A stretch of 64,000 nucleotides of DNA from Toxorhynchites rutilus septentrionalis (Eukaryota; Arthropoda; Insecta; Diptera; Culicidae): the NCBI RefSeq assembly GCF_029784135.1, contig NC_073746.1:262113598-262177597 (forward strand). Direction: 5' to 3'. The translations under genes were made by a program, and so were the position numbers. The notes beneath the pieces are model-generated. The model worked only from the letters and a program-made list of their open reading frames with translations, ran no database searches and was not told the origin of the DNA. This document shows positions 45,713 through 57,837 of this stretch, piece after piece. Position 1 is the first letter of the stretch. Each line of letters begins with the position of its first letter.

Positions 45713-46873
45713 TTGGTTGAGTTTAGTGGCGTTTTTAGCGATCAAGTGTAAACCTACCTGAACAGTAGCATCAGCCCTTGGACAAAGGAACGGAAGTTGT
45801 TGTGTCTAGTGATAGCTGATTCAGGCTCTAGTTCAATATTTCCAAACACCTATGGCGGTACACATACATATACATGGCGAAAGAAGTATTTTTGTGTGAT
45901 ATGGTGGGTCTTGGTTTTCGTATGTATTTATTTTGTTGTTATCTGGATTGAAATGATTTGGAATTCACTCTCGTCGGGATTGTGGATTGGGATTCTCTTA
46001 TCGAGCAACACAAGAGTGCGGTTTAGTTTATACAGGGGATTAAATAAACAATCAAAAACAAAGAAGCTCCAGATTAAATAATTTTCAAATTATAGATATA
46101 AGGAAAATAACCATAAATAATGTGCGTTTTTGTATTGTTTTACCTTTTTTTTCTCAATAAATCTAAAATCTAAAGGGTCACTAGTAGGGATTAACTTTCT
46201 ATCAGATGCTTACTATCAAAAGTTGGGGCCATACTCGGATGTCATCCGAATCAAAATATATCAATTTAAAATGTTCTATGTTCTCAACTTATTTACAACA
46301 TGCGGCAGGGTGAAACAAGCTTCTCTATCTAAATGAATTATATTCACCAATTTGACTCACTGCCGGTCAACATCCGCACAGCTCAATCAAATCAATAACT
46401 ATTCTAAACGGCCAGCTTCTAGCGACAATCGTTATTCAAAGTCTCAAATTTTACAGGACCACAAGAACAAGGGTTATCACACATTTCCGACCGCTCAGTC
46501 TTTTGCATCAGATTATTTCATCCAAACACATATCTAGTGATACTAAGGAATGTTTTCCTATTTACACATTAACCAGCAGAGCCGGCAGAACTGACTCTAC
46601 TACCAAATCTGCATTTGGCTGATGGATACACATACGAACATTAAGATTAAGACATTTCATGTTGCACACTTCCGGAAAGCGAAATGCATAGGTCGAGTTC
46701 CGGTTTTTTTTTGCGGATTTTCACAATCGTATCACCACTGTGAGCAAGGGTGGAAAAGGGAAGTGAGGGAACGGGTCTTGTATATGTGGTGGACTCATTA
46801 CTAGATGCTTGCTGTCAACAACATAAAAGATGTAGAATCTGTTTAAAGCTAGAAAATTAAAGTTGATCTTTAC

Positions 46874-46965
46874 CGGAAAAGCAGCAGTAGCGCCCCGAAA
46901 AATGTCTGAAAATTATTATGACGATTTAAGGCGGTGTCCGGATCGAACTTCATGTTTCCGAAAAC
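46874..46965 (-). CDS. cac: Cav2 channel exon, IVS5 end and pore turret
   Basis: This 92-nt exon encodes [18 protein letters not shown] and then [12 protein letters not shown] plus two bases (CG) of an arginine codon. VFGN is the typical end of S5. The [11 protein letters not shown] stretch is the extracellular turret, and LLLLFR leads into the P-loop helix. The acceptor is CGAAAAG (AG at 46967-46966) and the donor is CG|GTAAAG. The split arginine is completed by the first base of exon 42071-42221, giving [13 protein letters not shown]. This frame match across the intron confirms both exons. Confidence 0.93.
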
Positions 46966-46969
46966 CTTT

Positions 46970-47605
46970 TCGGTTCGATTAGTGATTATCGATTTTCAGA
47001 TTATTGGTTGATATTGATATGAGTGATTGCAAAAAGAAATTGAAAAGTTATAATCAGCTATTCTATGGGAAAAGAAACGAAAGGTAGATAAATATTTTGT
47101 TAAAGGAAACCGGCAGGTAAAATACGCTTTCTGTTTTTGGCTAGAATAGGTTAAGTAGATTAAGAACCTATAACGCTGAAAATTTCAGCATATAAAAGTT
47201 AAAACGAGAAAATGAATCGCTTGAATTATCTCAATAAAATGAAACGATATGTTTAAAATTCAGCGCTGTCATGCTTCGAAATGCGTGAAGTATTGATAGT
47301 TACTGAAAAGCATGAAAAGTGAATGATTGAAACAAGTAGTAAATGTTTATATTATTGCTTGATCTAGAAACTATTCTATTTGACCCTTTTGTTAAAAAAA
47401 TCTATTACAAAGAAACGCTGACTCGCATTGGAAGCAAATAATCCAATTTTAAAATAATAATCACTTTGTAAGATTTTGATTCAGACATAATTAAACAAAC
47501 AAATCAAAATAACCATAAAACAGGAAAGGTTTTTTCGGATGGTTTTTGAGTTTTTTTCTCAGATGGAGAATTTAAGAAGGAATAAAATCGGTCTAAGATA
47601 ATGAA
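46970..47605. other. Cav2 intron, no gene seen
   Basis: The complete short intron between the IVS4-S5 exon and the IVS5/turret exon. No element was recognised. Confidence 0.6.
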
Positions 47606-47611
47606 AAATAC

Positions 47612-47794
47612 CTGCATGCCAATAATTGCGTAGATAAAAAATAGCATGGCAATCAGCAAACAGACATATGGCAGTGCTTTGAATGATTGAACAAATGTCC
47701 AAAGTAATATTCGTATTGTATAACCTTGTCGGAGTAGTTTGATTAATCGTGCAGCACGAAACAGTCTTAAAAATCCAACGTTGAATGAGTTTTC
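47612..47794 (-). CDS. cac: Cav2 channel exon, IVS4 voltage sensor and IVS5
   Basis: This 183-nt exon encodes 61 residues in phase 0. It opens [18 protein letters not shown], continues with [15 protein letters not shown] and ends [14 protein letters not shown]. The arginines and lysines at every third position mark the S4 voltage sensor of domain IV; the S4-S5 linker and S5 follow. The acceptor is GTGAAAACTTCACAG-like (AG at 47796-47795) and the donor is CAG|GTATTT. This is among the most conserved blocks of Cav1 and Cav2 channels. The Cav2 assignment comes from the tail exons rather than from this one. Confidence 0.95.
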
Positions 47795-48009
47795 CTGTGA
47801 AGTGTTGAAAAAAGAAGAGAAAAATATATTAAATCAATGAATTATTTAAACATGTCGTTATAGCAATGATTGTGATTACATTACATTACATGATTTCTTG
47901 TTATCGCTCGATAGCATAAATAGCATTTGTTTGGTTTAAATTATAGAATCTGTTGTCATTTTATGATTCATATGATTATTGAAACACCCATTTTATGTCA
48001 CTTGTGCAA

Positions 48010-48890
48010 TGACTTCATGAACGCATGACCAATATTTCGAAGATCATACAAAATGAAGAGGATGGATTAGGAACTAAGTCATTAACTTTTCCTCCATCAC
48101 CATCATTGGTCAATCTGAGGCCGTTCTTTCCTGTGTGTACGAAGAAGTCGTCGCCAGCCACTTTTTCTGTGAAGGGTCCTTCCACCTTCCGCCTTCCATC
48201 AGATCGATCCATCTTGCACGCTGCGAGCCTTTCCTTCACGCTCCTATCGATACGTTGTTGAGGACATCTTCCATGCCCCACCGTAGAAGGCGTGCAACAT
48301 CTCACGTTTGAAAATCACTAGGGCGCGTTGGTCCTCCACGAGCATGATCCAGATCTCGTGGCGGTAAATGACTATCGGACAATTCAAGTTTGTTTTATGC
48401 GACGATCAATTTTATTCGATTTGAACATTTTCCGGAGTCCGAAGAAAGCAATATTTCCTGTTATAATGCGTATTAGAATTTTTCTTATGGTTTTGTTGAC
48501 AGCAGTCACCAGAGAACATAAGTATACAAACTGATCGACCACCTCGATTTCGTCACCGTTGATCCATGAATCCGTGATGGAAATTCGCATTATTTTCTCC
48601 GGAGCCTTCCTCTTATGTACTTAGTTTTCGACGCGTTGATGACAATACCTATCCGTCGTGCTTCAGCCTTTAGTCAGATGTACGAATCCGTCGTCCTATC
48701 GAAAGTTCGTGCAGCAATATTATTGTCATTGGCGAAGCCAGAAAGTTGGACGAATTTCCTGAAGGTCGTGCTACTCTCGTATATACTTGCCCTTCATAAC
48801 CCTACTATAATCGCGCATCGGTTTCACAGACCGAACAATCAATTAATCTGTTTTGTGGAGGCTGAATTTAATGACTATTAAAACTGAATG
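48010..48890 (-). pseudogene. RTE/JAM-like LINE relic, C-terminal part of the reverse transcriptase ORF
   Basis: The minus strand reads EARRIGIVINASKTKYIRG, then INGDEIEVVDQFVYLCSLVT, IRKILIRIITGNIAFFGLRK and MFKSNKIDRRIK, then DLDHARGGPT and, in another frame, KMDRSDGRRKVEGP. EAxRIGLxINxSKTKYM, FxYLGSLVT and RRI-A-AYFGLxK-LKSxxLSRxxK are consecutive motifs of the RTE reverse transcriptase C-terminus. Frameshifts and stops throughout. It is on the opposite strand to the RTE relic at 8300. Confidence 0.78.
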
Positions 48891-48999
48891 AAGTTGAAAA
48901 GAAAATATTTTCTGGGATTTTTTCATTCAATTATATCCTTTTCTTTCAATAATACCGATAACGCTTAAAAATACACAATTATCGCATAACTTTGATCGA

Positions 49000-50610
49000 T
49001 TCTCTTCATTGATTTTCTCTTTCGATAACCACGACCTTGCAGACAGATTTGGGGTCAGTTTTGCCACATAGCTTGATAAACGAGGTTTCATTCTACACTC
49101 TTGATCTTCGAACACATCAGGAAATGCTTTTATCGCCGAGTCATTTTTTCTTCGAAGGACCGAGTTTTGTCTTCTCCTTTGTTCGCGGGACCACAGCCGG
49201 TGCGTTCAAATTTACCTGACTAAGAATGTGGGAGGAATCTGTTTTTCCTAGCAATTCTTTTTAAAGCTCTGCTGAGCTACGTCTTTGATACAGAGTTTCT
49301 ATTCCAAGCATGTGGCAGCGATGCTTGTACTAGATCATGGGGGTTGGTCCATCGAAGAGATCTCAGCGCAAATTAGAAAAATGGACTTCACAAAACAGAA
49401 GCCGTCTCCAGGACTTAAGAATAGCCCATCCTATTCTGTATTCCGACGGATTCCCATTTCGTTCGGAACCGTCATTTCGTTCAAATTATAATTTCGTATT
49501 CTCTATTTCGAACGTTTTGCCCGTTTAATGTTCGAAGAGAAACAGATCGAACGAAATGTACAAATAACTCGAACGGAATACAGAATGGAATTTTATCATG
49601 TCGTTCGAAATATTTCGAATCGATCGAAATACAGAAAAGAGGTGAGCGTAGTAAACTTTTCGGTGGCAGTAAGGATCTCGAGTGTTGCTTACAGCTCTCG
49701 TTATAAATCCTAAGTTCCTGTTTGCCACATCAATTATGCTAGACTAATGATCTCTCAAATAGAGCTGTGAATCGATGATGATCCATATAGTCTAAGGCAG
49801 CCTTGGGGTCAGGCAGCCTTGATGGTCTTCAACTTGCACAACCTCACGTAATCGGCTGCCAACTAATCACACGTTGGCGCATCCTGTCAAGGAACTACAG
49901 AGCTGGTTCCCAGCTTCTGACAGAAGGTACCCGTTCTGCTCGCTTTTCCACAACTTTTGTCTTGTTCAGTAAAGTTCCTGTAGCGCTACGACTTCGAAGT
50001 TGCGTGGATGTAACTCATCGCAGATGATCCTATCGCTGCATGGGTTGCGATTTGCGGGTCGATGTTCCAAGTGATGTTCCTTATTACGTCGATTAGGTCA
50101 CTACCTATTGTTCCGGTTCGTTCTTTCTGCAAAGCTCTGTTTAGAGTTTCTCACTGGCACTAGGACAATGATCTGTCATCCCCAACATGAGGGACACTGT
50201 TTGGGTGAACAAACGTTGAGATAGGCTGCACTCTCCGAAAGTAGCCCCTTCTTACTTGTCAGTGAGTAACATAGGGGTTAGCTACCCGCATACTAAATGG
50301 TTTTGTTTTTGTTCGCAAGCGAAAGAGCAGTAACGTTGCACGTGGTGATCAAAAAAGGTGGAGTGAAAATCGTGGTTCTAGAAGATTCTGAATTCTAATT
50401 CTAATTCTTATGGACGTTCAGGAAGCTTTAATATGTTTGATAGTAAAAATCATGTTTTCGTTGGATTTTTGGGAGAAAATTAATAAAAACGCCTAAGAAA
50501 ACATTTAAGCCTTGTTATTCAATTCCACTAAATTAAATGATTTACAACTGTATCAGAATTAGTATTAGAGCCAGTTTGAAGCAAACAGGGAAACGTTACG
50601 AAACTTTATC
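49000..50610. other. Cav2 intron, no gene recognised
   Basis: The segment 49430-49620 is rich in TTCGAA/CGTTCG palindromic words (for example TTCGAACG and CGTTCGAA). The part 49800-50330 looks like old mobile-element DNA, but I could not assign it. Confidence 0.4.
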
Positions 50611-51025
50611 ATAGTCAGGGTTGCCACATTTAATCCTATAACATTTTCTGAAAATAATCTGTATTTTTAGCAAAAAAAAAAATCTGTAGAAACAATCTGT
50701 ATCGAAAAATTGTGGGAAAAAAAAAATTCTTGATTTTTTCTGAAGTTTTTGTACTTAAATTTTCAACGCCGGGCATGTTCTGGCGTATGCACATATCGTA
50801 CAATCAAAATGATGGCGGTAAATGCATAGGTGGTCATCAGCTCATTCACTATCATATATTTCACTATTGAGCACCTTATCGTACCTTAAACTGTGGTTTT
50901 GGAGACGAATGAATTGTAAGATTTAAAGTCTCCGCAAACAAAGAAAAAGAAAAAGAACGGAGGTTTTGGAGACAAATGAATTGCAAGATATCCCTACTTT
51001 CTGTCGAAAAATAGACGAGCTATGT

Positions 51026-51429
51026 TCCATCTGAAAAATACGTTTTCTCGAGGTCTGCAAAGTAGGCCTCCGTGGCGGCGATGACCTACTCATTTGACTC
51101 AAATTTCTGCCCGGCTAGTGACTTTTTCAAGTTTGGGAACAAATAAAAAAACTCACGGGGCCAAGTCTGGAGAATACGGTGGATGAGGCAGCAGTTCGTA
51201 GTGCAAATTGGCCGCAATTTGGCCGTGGCGACGGCGGAATTTTGGTTTTTTTCGAATATCCGCGGACGGCATGTCCACTTCCACACACGGTCAAAACAAA
51301 ATTACGAGTCCGATTCGGCTGAAATTTTGACAGTAGCCGTTTACGAGAATGTACTACACGATGAGTAATCTCTTTTGCGATACTGACACCATCAGGCGAT
51401 GAGGCTTAGTACGTGTTGGACCGCCCTCG
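51026..51429 (-). mobile_element. Mariner deletion derivative, copy 1 (truncated)
   Basis: Reading on the minus strand, it starts at the terminal word CGAGGGCGGTCCAACACGTA, runs through the 5' untranslated part (AGTATCGCAAAAGAGATTAC) and the fused C-terminal transposase segment, and stops at CAGATGGA, short of the right end. It is nearly identical to 53333-53871 in inverted orientation and shares the same internal deletion. Confidence 0.85.
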
Positions 51430-52227
51430 TAACGTGGTCCCAGCTATTGGATGTCAAAAGGCGTGATGTATCCATTTGTATCCATTGCTAAGGTTGTTTG
51501 TAAGACACTTATTGATATCATTCATCTGCGTGTGTTGAGCGAATATTTTCACTTTACAATGCCATCAAAACAAAGCCTGGAAATCGTTTTTTTTTTCATC
51601 CCATTTGTTTAGTTATTTAGGCTCATTACCATTTTAGCTGTAACAGAGCCGGATTTTAATCGTGTACATGTTACATGTTTCACCGAATCTATAAATTGTA
51701 CATTACACAGTAGCCACTTTTAGGCGTAAGAGTATTCCTTCTGTCGATCCTTTGTTCAGTTAGACCACCGGACAGCGAAGACAGTTGTTATGATCATTGT
51801 TGTGTCATTAATAGCACAACAGCCCGATGTTTCTTGCAGAGCAGAGCAGAGCTTGTAATTGTTGCGTGGACGTAGTTATTCTGTAACAACGCAAAGATGG
51901 TCAATGAGGCTATGAGTTTTGAACTCACGACCGATCGCTTACTATGCGAATGCGCAAGCAATGTGGCTACGAAGACCCCTGGAAATTAATTATAGACTCT
52001 ATTTTGGAAGCGAAAAACTATGTATCGGCTAAAGGAGGAGCCGCAAGGATGAAATTGACGAAAAATTTGAAGACAAAGTTCAATAAAACCATGTATAATC
52101 GTCATATAATTCAGAGGATTAGAAGAAAACCTGTTTATGATCTATTTTGTTGTATTGATACGACTTCAACAATCCATAAATAAGAAAAATAAATTCAAAA
52201 TGAAATAAACCTTTATTTTTATTTTGA

Positions 52228-52395
52228 GGTAGGACTACGTCTGACCGGAAGATATAGGGGTCAAATGAAAATCTAGGCACTGAACAAATAGGAAAAAATA
52301 AAAGATTCTGAACGCTTAACGCTCGAGTATTTCTTAGTAGATCGCAAAGTTGTTTGCATCAATTTATAGGAATTGATTTCTTGAGATTAACAATT
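52228..52395. repeat. Dispersed repeat, copy 2 (inverted relative to 17960-18125)
   Basis: Contains TAGGACTACGTCTGACCGGA, ATAGGGGTCAAATGAAAATC, AAAGATTCTGAACGCT and TTGTTTGCATCAATTTATAG, the reverse complement of the words listed for 17960-18125. Confidence 0.65.
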
Positions 52396-53332
52396 GAATA
52401 ATTGTGAAATATCAAGCATTGTCCATTTTTGATTGGACCAATTTGTGCTTCTCAAATTGTACCGACCAAAAGCAGCCAGAGCAGCAGCGAAATGCACGAT
52501 TGGAAAGAAAATAAGAAAAAGGGCAGTCCCACCCATGCGTAATTTTCGAGCCAACCTGTCAATTTAAAAATCTCCGCTCATTCTCATCCAAAGCGTAAAT
52601 CGGTATGGGTTGTACGCATCGCATCAGAAAGACAGCATAAGCAGTCGCTTCTGGACGAGGCAAAGGAAAGAATGTTGCGATTATTAAGTTTTCTAAATCT
52701 GAAAAAAACGCTAAACGACAGCAGAGAGCGTTAGAAAAAAGTTTGTTATTATACAAACTGATTCGCTCATTACGATTTTGGCAGCAGCACCAGATAGCAT
52801 CCAGCGCAAGGCGGCATCGAAGGCGTTCAAAAGTGGTATTTTTCAAAATCACGAGTTTACTAAGTTTTCTAAATTGGATCAGTTCCATAAAACACGACCT
52901 TATTTCAGGGCCATCAAACCTTCCAAAAAAGAGTTATTTAGTATATTCTAAAGTGATATAATAATAATAATAAATAAAATAAACTGATTTTTTGTTTGCT
53001 TTCGGAGAGCTTGTTTTTGAATTTATAGGTGGTTGGGGTCTTTTAAATCGATCATTCAGTTTTCACGAATTCGTGAAGTGTTTCCGAATTGGAAGTAGCT
53101 TCAAACTAAAACGCATTGCATGCAGGATGGCAATAATGATTTTTTTCAGTAGTAAGAACCGTTTTCTTTGGTTTGGTTGAAAATTGGCTGACGTTCAATT
53201 GCATTGTATAGAAACATTACCGAAGAGCAACATAATGAACTATGTATTGTAAACCAACAGTAAATACAGAGACGACTGGATTGAAGTCCTTTAAAAACAA
53301 TAACAGAACAGCAGTAAATACATACCACGTTA

Positions 53333-53871
53333 CGAGGGCGGTCCAACACGTACTAAGCCTCATCGCCTGATGGTGTCAGTATCGCAAAAGAGATTACTCA
53401 TCGTGTAGTACATTCTCGTAAACGGCTACTGTCAAAATTTCAGCCGAATCGGACTCGTAATTTTGTTTTGACCATGTGTGGAAGTGGACATGCCGTCCGC
53501 GGATATTCGAAAAATGGAAAAAAAAACAAAATTCCGCCGTCGCCACGGCCAAATTGCGGCCAATTTGCACTACGAACTGCTGCCTCATCCACCGTATTCT
53601 CCAGACTTGGCCCCGTGAGTTTTTTATTTGTTCCCAAACTTGAAAAAGTCACTAGCCGGGCAGAAATTTGAGTCAAATGAGTAGGTCATCGCCGCCACGG
53701 AGGCCTACTTTGCAGACCTCGAGAAAACGTATTTTTCAGATGGATTAAAAAAGTTGGAGCATCGCTGGGTCATGTGTATCGAGCTAAAAGGAGACTATGT
53801 TGAGAAATAAATTGCCACTTTTCCATAATTTTTGTTTTTTTGTAGGCTATGTACTTATTGGACTACCCTCG
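53333..53871 (+). mobile_element. Mariner deletion derivative, copy 2 (complete ends)
   Basis: A 539-bp non-autonomous element. The left end CGAGGGCGGTCCAACACGTA and, reversed, the right end CGAGGGTAGTCCAATAAGTA form mariner inverted repeats, flanked by TA on both sides. Inside, the 5' untranslated segment is fused to the transposase C-terminus: ANLHYELLPHPPYSPDLAP, a stop, then FYLFPNLKKSLAGQKFES, YFADLEKTYFSDGLKKLEHR and a terminal TAA. The DNA-binding region and the first two catalytic Asp residues are deleted, so it could only move in trans. Confidence 0.88.
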
Positions 53872-53989
53872 TATATCTGAGTCACTCAAATTTTGCCCCA
53901 TTAGATCCATCTTGAGTAACCTGAATTCGTTACTTAAGCCTTTTTATTACCTGCTTCAACGAATTGATGAAATTGGCGCATCAAATCAT

Positions 53990-54545
53990 TAAGGTTTGGT
54001 AGCTTGACGAAATTTTGAGGGTTTCACAAGGCCGCAGTTTTGATAATCAGATCGCTGAAATCAATTCGCTTTGAAATCTGTTTAACGAGTTCAATATAGA
54101 AGTCACGACAAATTGATTTGAAGGCCAGCTTCCAAGCTGCATCCAATCCTTTTTCTGCTTCTTCTGCATCGATACCAACGTGAACATTCTCAGGCTCCTT
54201 CAGAAAAAACTTCAAAATCTTTCACGTCAAGGCCAACATCAGCGAATCGTTACAAGTAGCCCTCAAAACATAATTTACCCAACATGATCAACAATAACAT
54301 TCTTGTCTCATTATAAATTTCGCAAAATTGAGAGCTTTCTGATTGAAAAGTGCAATTGGCGTTATTGATGAGCGGTAGAACAAAGTTTAGGAACAGCATA
54401 GTCGGTTTAGTCATAAGATCGGTTGAATGAGTCAATATACGACTGACGGATTGATTATGGTCAAACTTAACATGGAACGAAAAGAATAGTTTAGGCGCTT
54501 CAAATCGCTCAAGATTTCGCTTAACAACTGCCTCCAAGCCATTTT
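53990..54545 (-). pseudogene. hAT-like transposase C-terminal relic
   Basis: The minus strand first reads MEAVVKRNLERFEAPKLFFS, ILTHSTDLMTKPTMLFLNFV, LPLINNANCTFQSESSQFC and RMLLLIMLGKLCFEGYL, and after a frameshift VHVGIDAEEAEKGLDAAWKL and CRDFYIELVKQISKRIDFSD. FLNFVLPLxxNANxxFQSE...CRDFxIELxKQIxKRF matches the region before the dimerisation domain of a group of hAT transposases as I know them. The rest of the gene is missing or unrecognisable. Position and strand fit the enclosing 50617-54728 element. Confidence 0.65.
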
Positions 54546-54734
54546 GGTGCGTTGCGTTTAACTTTTTTATAAATCAAGGTATTTATTTATGCACTGTAAT
54601 GAATTCAGTATTCAAAAAATAGAATATAAAAAAAAACTGTAAATTATGTATCTTTGCTGAAAATCTTGAATAATTCTGTATATAAAAATCTGTAAAATAC
54701 TGAATATTCTGTATATGTGGCAACCCTGATAATA

Positions 54735-55685
54735 GTTGGAATTCGACCATTCACGTAAAAAGATTATTTCATTAAATAATGATCATCTATCGTCTCCTGA
54801 AATATTCCGGGTTCCCCTTTTTTCCAACACAAAAAATCATAACTTGTGATCTACTGAACCGATTCAGATGATCGACACATAAAATCGAAGCCAATTAGCT
54901 AGTCTTTTTTGAAAAAAAAAATATTATGCTTGCGAGAAGAGTTACAGTTACAGTTACAGAAATACAGTTTTTTGTATTTTGTTTTCGTAATTATTGACTG
55001 TATTTGTTTTTATAGTTTACATGGCTATATTTTTACTATAGACCAATGACGCTATATTATTTTTCAATATGTTTTCTTGATAGCTGAGTTCTCTTACATA
55101 ACATTAATAATTACGAAAACAAAATTAAAATTTTTTGCAACTGTAGTATTTGAAATCTAACCAATAAATTGGCTTTAATTTGATATGTCGAACATATAAA
55201 TCGGTACAATAGTTTGAAAGTACTGGAAAAAAATGAAAAAAAAAAGATTTTTCCGACCACCCTAAAATGGAAATGGTCACCCTAACAAAAATGAAAAATA
55301 CGGCTCTAATAGTTTACGATAAAGAACAAATGTGCCACTTTTCACGGAAATCTGAGAATATCGAAATCTGAAGGTTCGGCATAGCATGATAATTCCGTAG
55401 ATGTGGAAGCGAGGTTAAACTTCCATCGCGTTTTTCTTCAAACTTTGCTTTCGAAAGTGCATAATGTGACTAATGATTAACCATTAGTGCAAACGGAGAT
55501 GAAATATTACTTGACTTTTTAATTTTCTCATTCAGTATGTAGCACCCAAACGGAGTATGATGTTTTGTTACCTCACACATTTGAGTCGTATTTCGAGAAT
55601 AAACTGATTGTTGTAAATCAACATTAACCCACCATGTGGTGTTTAATTCTATCGGATATAGATGTGCTAAACGTGTATCGTATAC
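54735..55685. other. Cav2 intron, no gene seen
   Basis: AT-rich intron DNA between the hAT-like element and the IVS2-S3 exon. Nothing further was recognised. Confidence 0.45.
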
Positions 55686-55689
55686 TTAC

Positions 55690-55773
55690 CCCTAATTCTA
55701 GAACTAACGCATCGATAATACTTCCAATAACTGTTATAAAATCGAATATATTCCATGGATCTTTGAAAAAATT
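55690..55773 (-). CDS. cac: Cav2 channel exon, IVS2-S3 linker and IVS3
   Basis: This 84-nt, phase-0 exon encodes [18 protein letters not shown] followed by [10 protein letters not shown]. That is the invariant S2-S3 cytoplasmic turn (FKDPWN) and the S3 helix of domain IV, including the conserved S3 aspartate in the FDF motif. The acceptor is CTGATGCAG and the donor is GGG|GTAAGT. Both S2 alternatives end in phase 0 and join directly to it. It joins in frame to 47612-47794, across an intron of about 7.9 kb that holds a 4.1-kb hAT-like element. Confidence 0.93.
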
Positions 55774-56651
55774 CTGCATCAGTGAGCGTCAGTAGCGCGA
55801 AGGAGTGATGAACAAGCAAAAAAAATATACACGTTATTAGTAATACAGTTAATTGATAAATTTTACTAATTGGGGAGAAAACAACTTCAAAACAAGACAG
55901 AAAAAAAACTAAGTTGTTTATTTTTTCCTGCAATTGGCAAACCAGAAGGAAATAAAGTGTTGATGCGGAAAAACTACTAGAATTGTTTTATTCAAACATT
56001 AACCAACTGGTGTGTATTTATATATGTGTAAAATAGGAAAGGCGAGTGAAAGGACTCAACAAAATACAAACTAAAGCTAACACTATTCTAAATTAGCGAA
56101 TATGATTGTCTGAGAAATCAAACAAATACATAGCGGAACTGAACAGGTGAGAGAATGAGGGTGATATGTGCTAGACGTAACATAATAAACAATCTTCCTC
56201 TGTGTTGAAAAGTCGTTCAATTCGCAGCACAGCAGAAGATTGTATGTTGGAACTAAGTTCTAATAGACTACGAGAGATTGACGAGTTCTGTTCAAAAAAA
56301 TATTAATCGATTAATGTACATAACTAATACAACATTTAAACTGTCTAAAGGTCTTTTGGTTTTTACTTTTCGCTACTATTTGAAAGAAAGGGAAAACGAA
56401 TGACGATGATGGTACATGACTTGGGCTACGCAAAATATTCTGAACATAAAATCGGCGGTGTAGGTGTAGTAACACATCGACATGATTGGCTGTTGCCTCT
56501 CGTAGACGAAACTCTGCTCTCAAAACGTGTGAACAAATTGTGATTTATCTCTGCTGTCAGCTCTCAAGGTACAAAATGACACAACAAGGAAAGAAAGAAA
56601 ACAAAAAAATATACAAACACAAAGAAAAAAAAATCTCGCAGTGCTACCAAC

Positions 56652-56762
56652 CTTACATCCGAATGCGATTAGTTTCATAATAGTCTCCAATAAAAAGAAG
56701 AATGTGAATACCAAATTCATGATGCTCAGTATGTCAATCAATGTCGGTGGCGCTTCGTGAAA
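56652..56762 (-). CDS. cac: Cav2 channel exon, IVS1-S2 loop and IVS2, variant B
   Basis: This exon is also 111 nt, phase 0 and 37 residues. It begins FHEAPPTLIDILSIMN and ends FFFLLETIMKLIAFGCK. It aligns without gaps to variant A (61281-61391): the leading aromatic-His pair, the LETIMKL/VETILKI helix with its charged residues, and the final FGxK all match. The acceptor CCCCTTCCTTCAG is strong. The donor AAG|GTTGGT is weaker than that of variant A. If both variants were joined in one mRNA the S2 helix would be duplicated and the topology broken, so mutually exclusive use is inferred. It could instead be a decaying duplicate exon; transcript data would decide. Confidence 0.82.
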
Positions 56763-57474
56763 CTGAAGGAAGGGGGTACAGCAATGGTAAATGTGTCAGT
56801 GTTTAGGCATACTTTCGTTTTGTTGGTTGGTTCGAAACATTCGGGAGACAAAGACGTGGGGGCAACGCTGTATGATCGGATTGTATCTTTCGTACGGATG
56901 GATCTCGACGGATTTCCACTCTCGTCCATCACACGGGCTATCTGTTCCTTGGCTTGGTAGAAACTGAGGTACTGTCGTTGTTCTATACAACATAGGCTCA
57001 ACATTTCCCGCCGTAAAGTTTTGGAGATAACTTGTTTTCAAATAATAATAATAAAAAAAATAACATAAGGCATGCACAGGACACATAGACTAGTGATCGC
57101 TCCATTTGCTGTGGCATTTTGAAATGCGGTGCTTCATTGCTTCGTAAAAAATAAAATAAATTGAAAAAAAAAATAAACAGAACAGTGAACATTCCCACGG
57201 TGCAAATTTGTATCCATTGACATATCGTAACGCTAGTTAGAGGATACAGTGCTGTTTCAGACGACAGAGACATTTACAGACCCACACACGTGCATAGCCG
57301 ACATTGGATGCTTCCGGAGCACAGATTGCGCAGATCGCGTGCAACAGTGACGGGCCTTCGATAGAAGTGCTTATGGTTGATTTATACTACACAACGAGAA
57401 CTACGTGACCATGTGAACATGCAACAATGCGGGTGTTATTGTATCGAGCAACTTGTTATGATCATTTAGATGGA

Positions 57475-57729
57475 TGGGTGTTACTTTGAGGTACTTTTTC
57501 CAAATGTAATTGACGGTAATGACCGTTCCTGTCACACTAACATGGTGTTTTTGACCAATATTTAGACGTTTCATCATGGAAAATGTTATCCTGTTACAGT
57601 ATCCGTAAATGTATTTGTGTTACTGGAATCTTCTACAAATAAAAGCTTTGTCGTATGATAATCAAGTTTGACCACAATATCATTTATTTTTACAGTCGTT
57701 TTTCAAAGTACCTCAAAATTAATCACCTT
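57475..57729. mobile_element. MITE with GGGTGTTACTTTGAGGTAC ends
   Basis: The left end GGGTGTTACTTTGAGGTACT pairs with the right end, whose reverse complement reads AGGTGATTAATTTTGAGGTA then CTTT. The repeats are imperfect. No coding capacity. The GTACCTCAAA ends and AT-rich flanks suggest a Tc1/mariner-type MITE. Confidence 0.6.
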
Positions 57730-57837
57730 GTATATGCAATACTTATGAAATATTTCGGAATTTAGGAATAAAACAACCATCGACAGTGGATGGTTTTCCA
57801 TTCGAACATTGACTTGCTAGTGGTTGATACTCTAGAC

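Larger units (their letters stand above)
50617..54728. mobile_element. hAT-like transposon with nested mariner copies
   Basis: The ends CAGGGTTGCCACATTTAATC (left) and, reversed on the right, CAGGGTTGCCACATATACAG form terminal inverted repeats. Inner sequence with AATCTGTATTTTT-like words also pairs. The 8 bases outside are ATCATAGT on the left and ATAATAGT on the right, a 7/8 match to the 8-bp target duplication made by hAT enzymes. Transposase remains are on the minus strand at 53990-54545. Two copies of a mariner derivative (51026-51429 and 53333-53871) and a dispersed repeat copy (52228-52395) sit inside. Confidence 0.75.
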
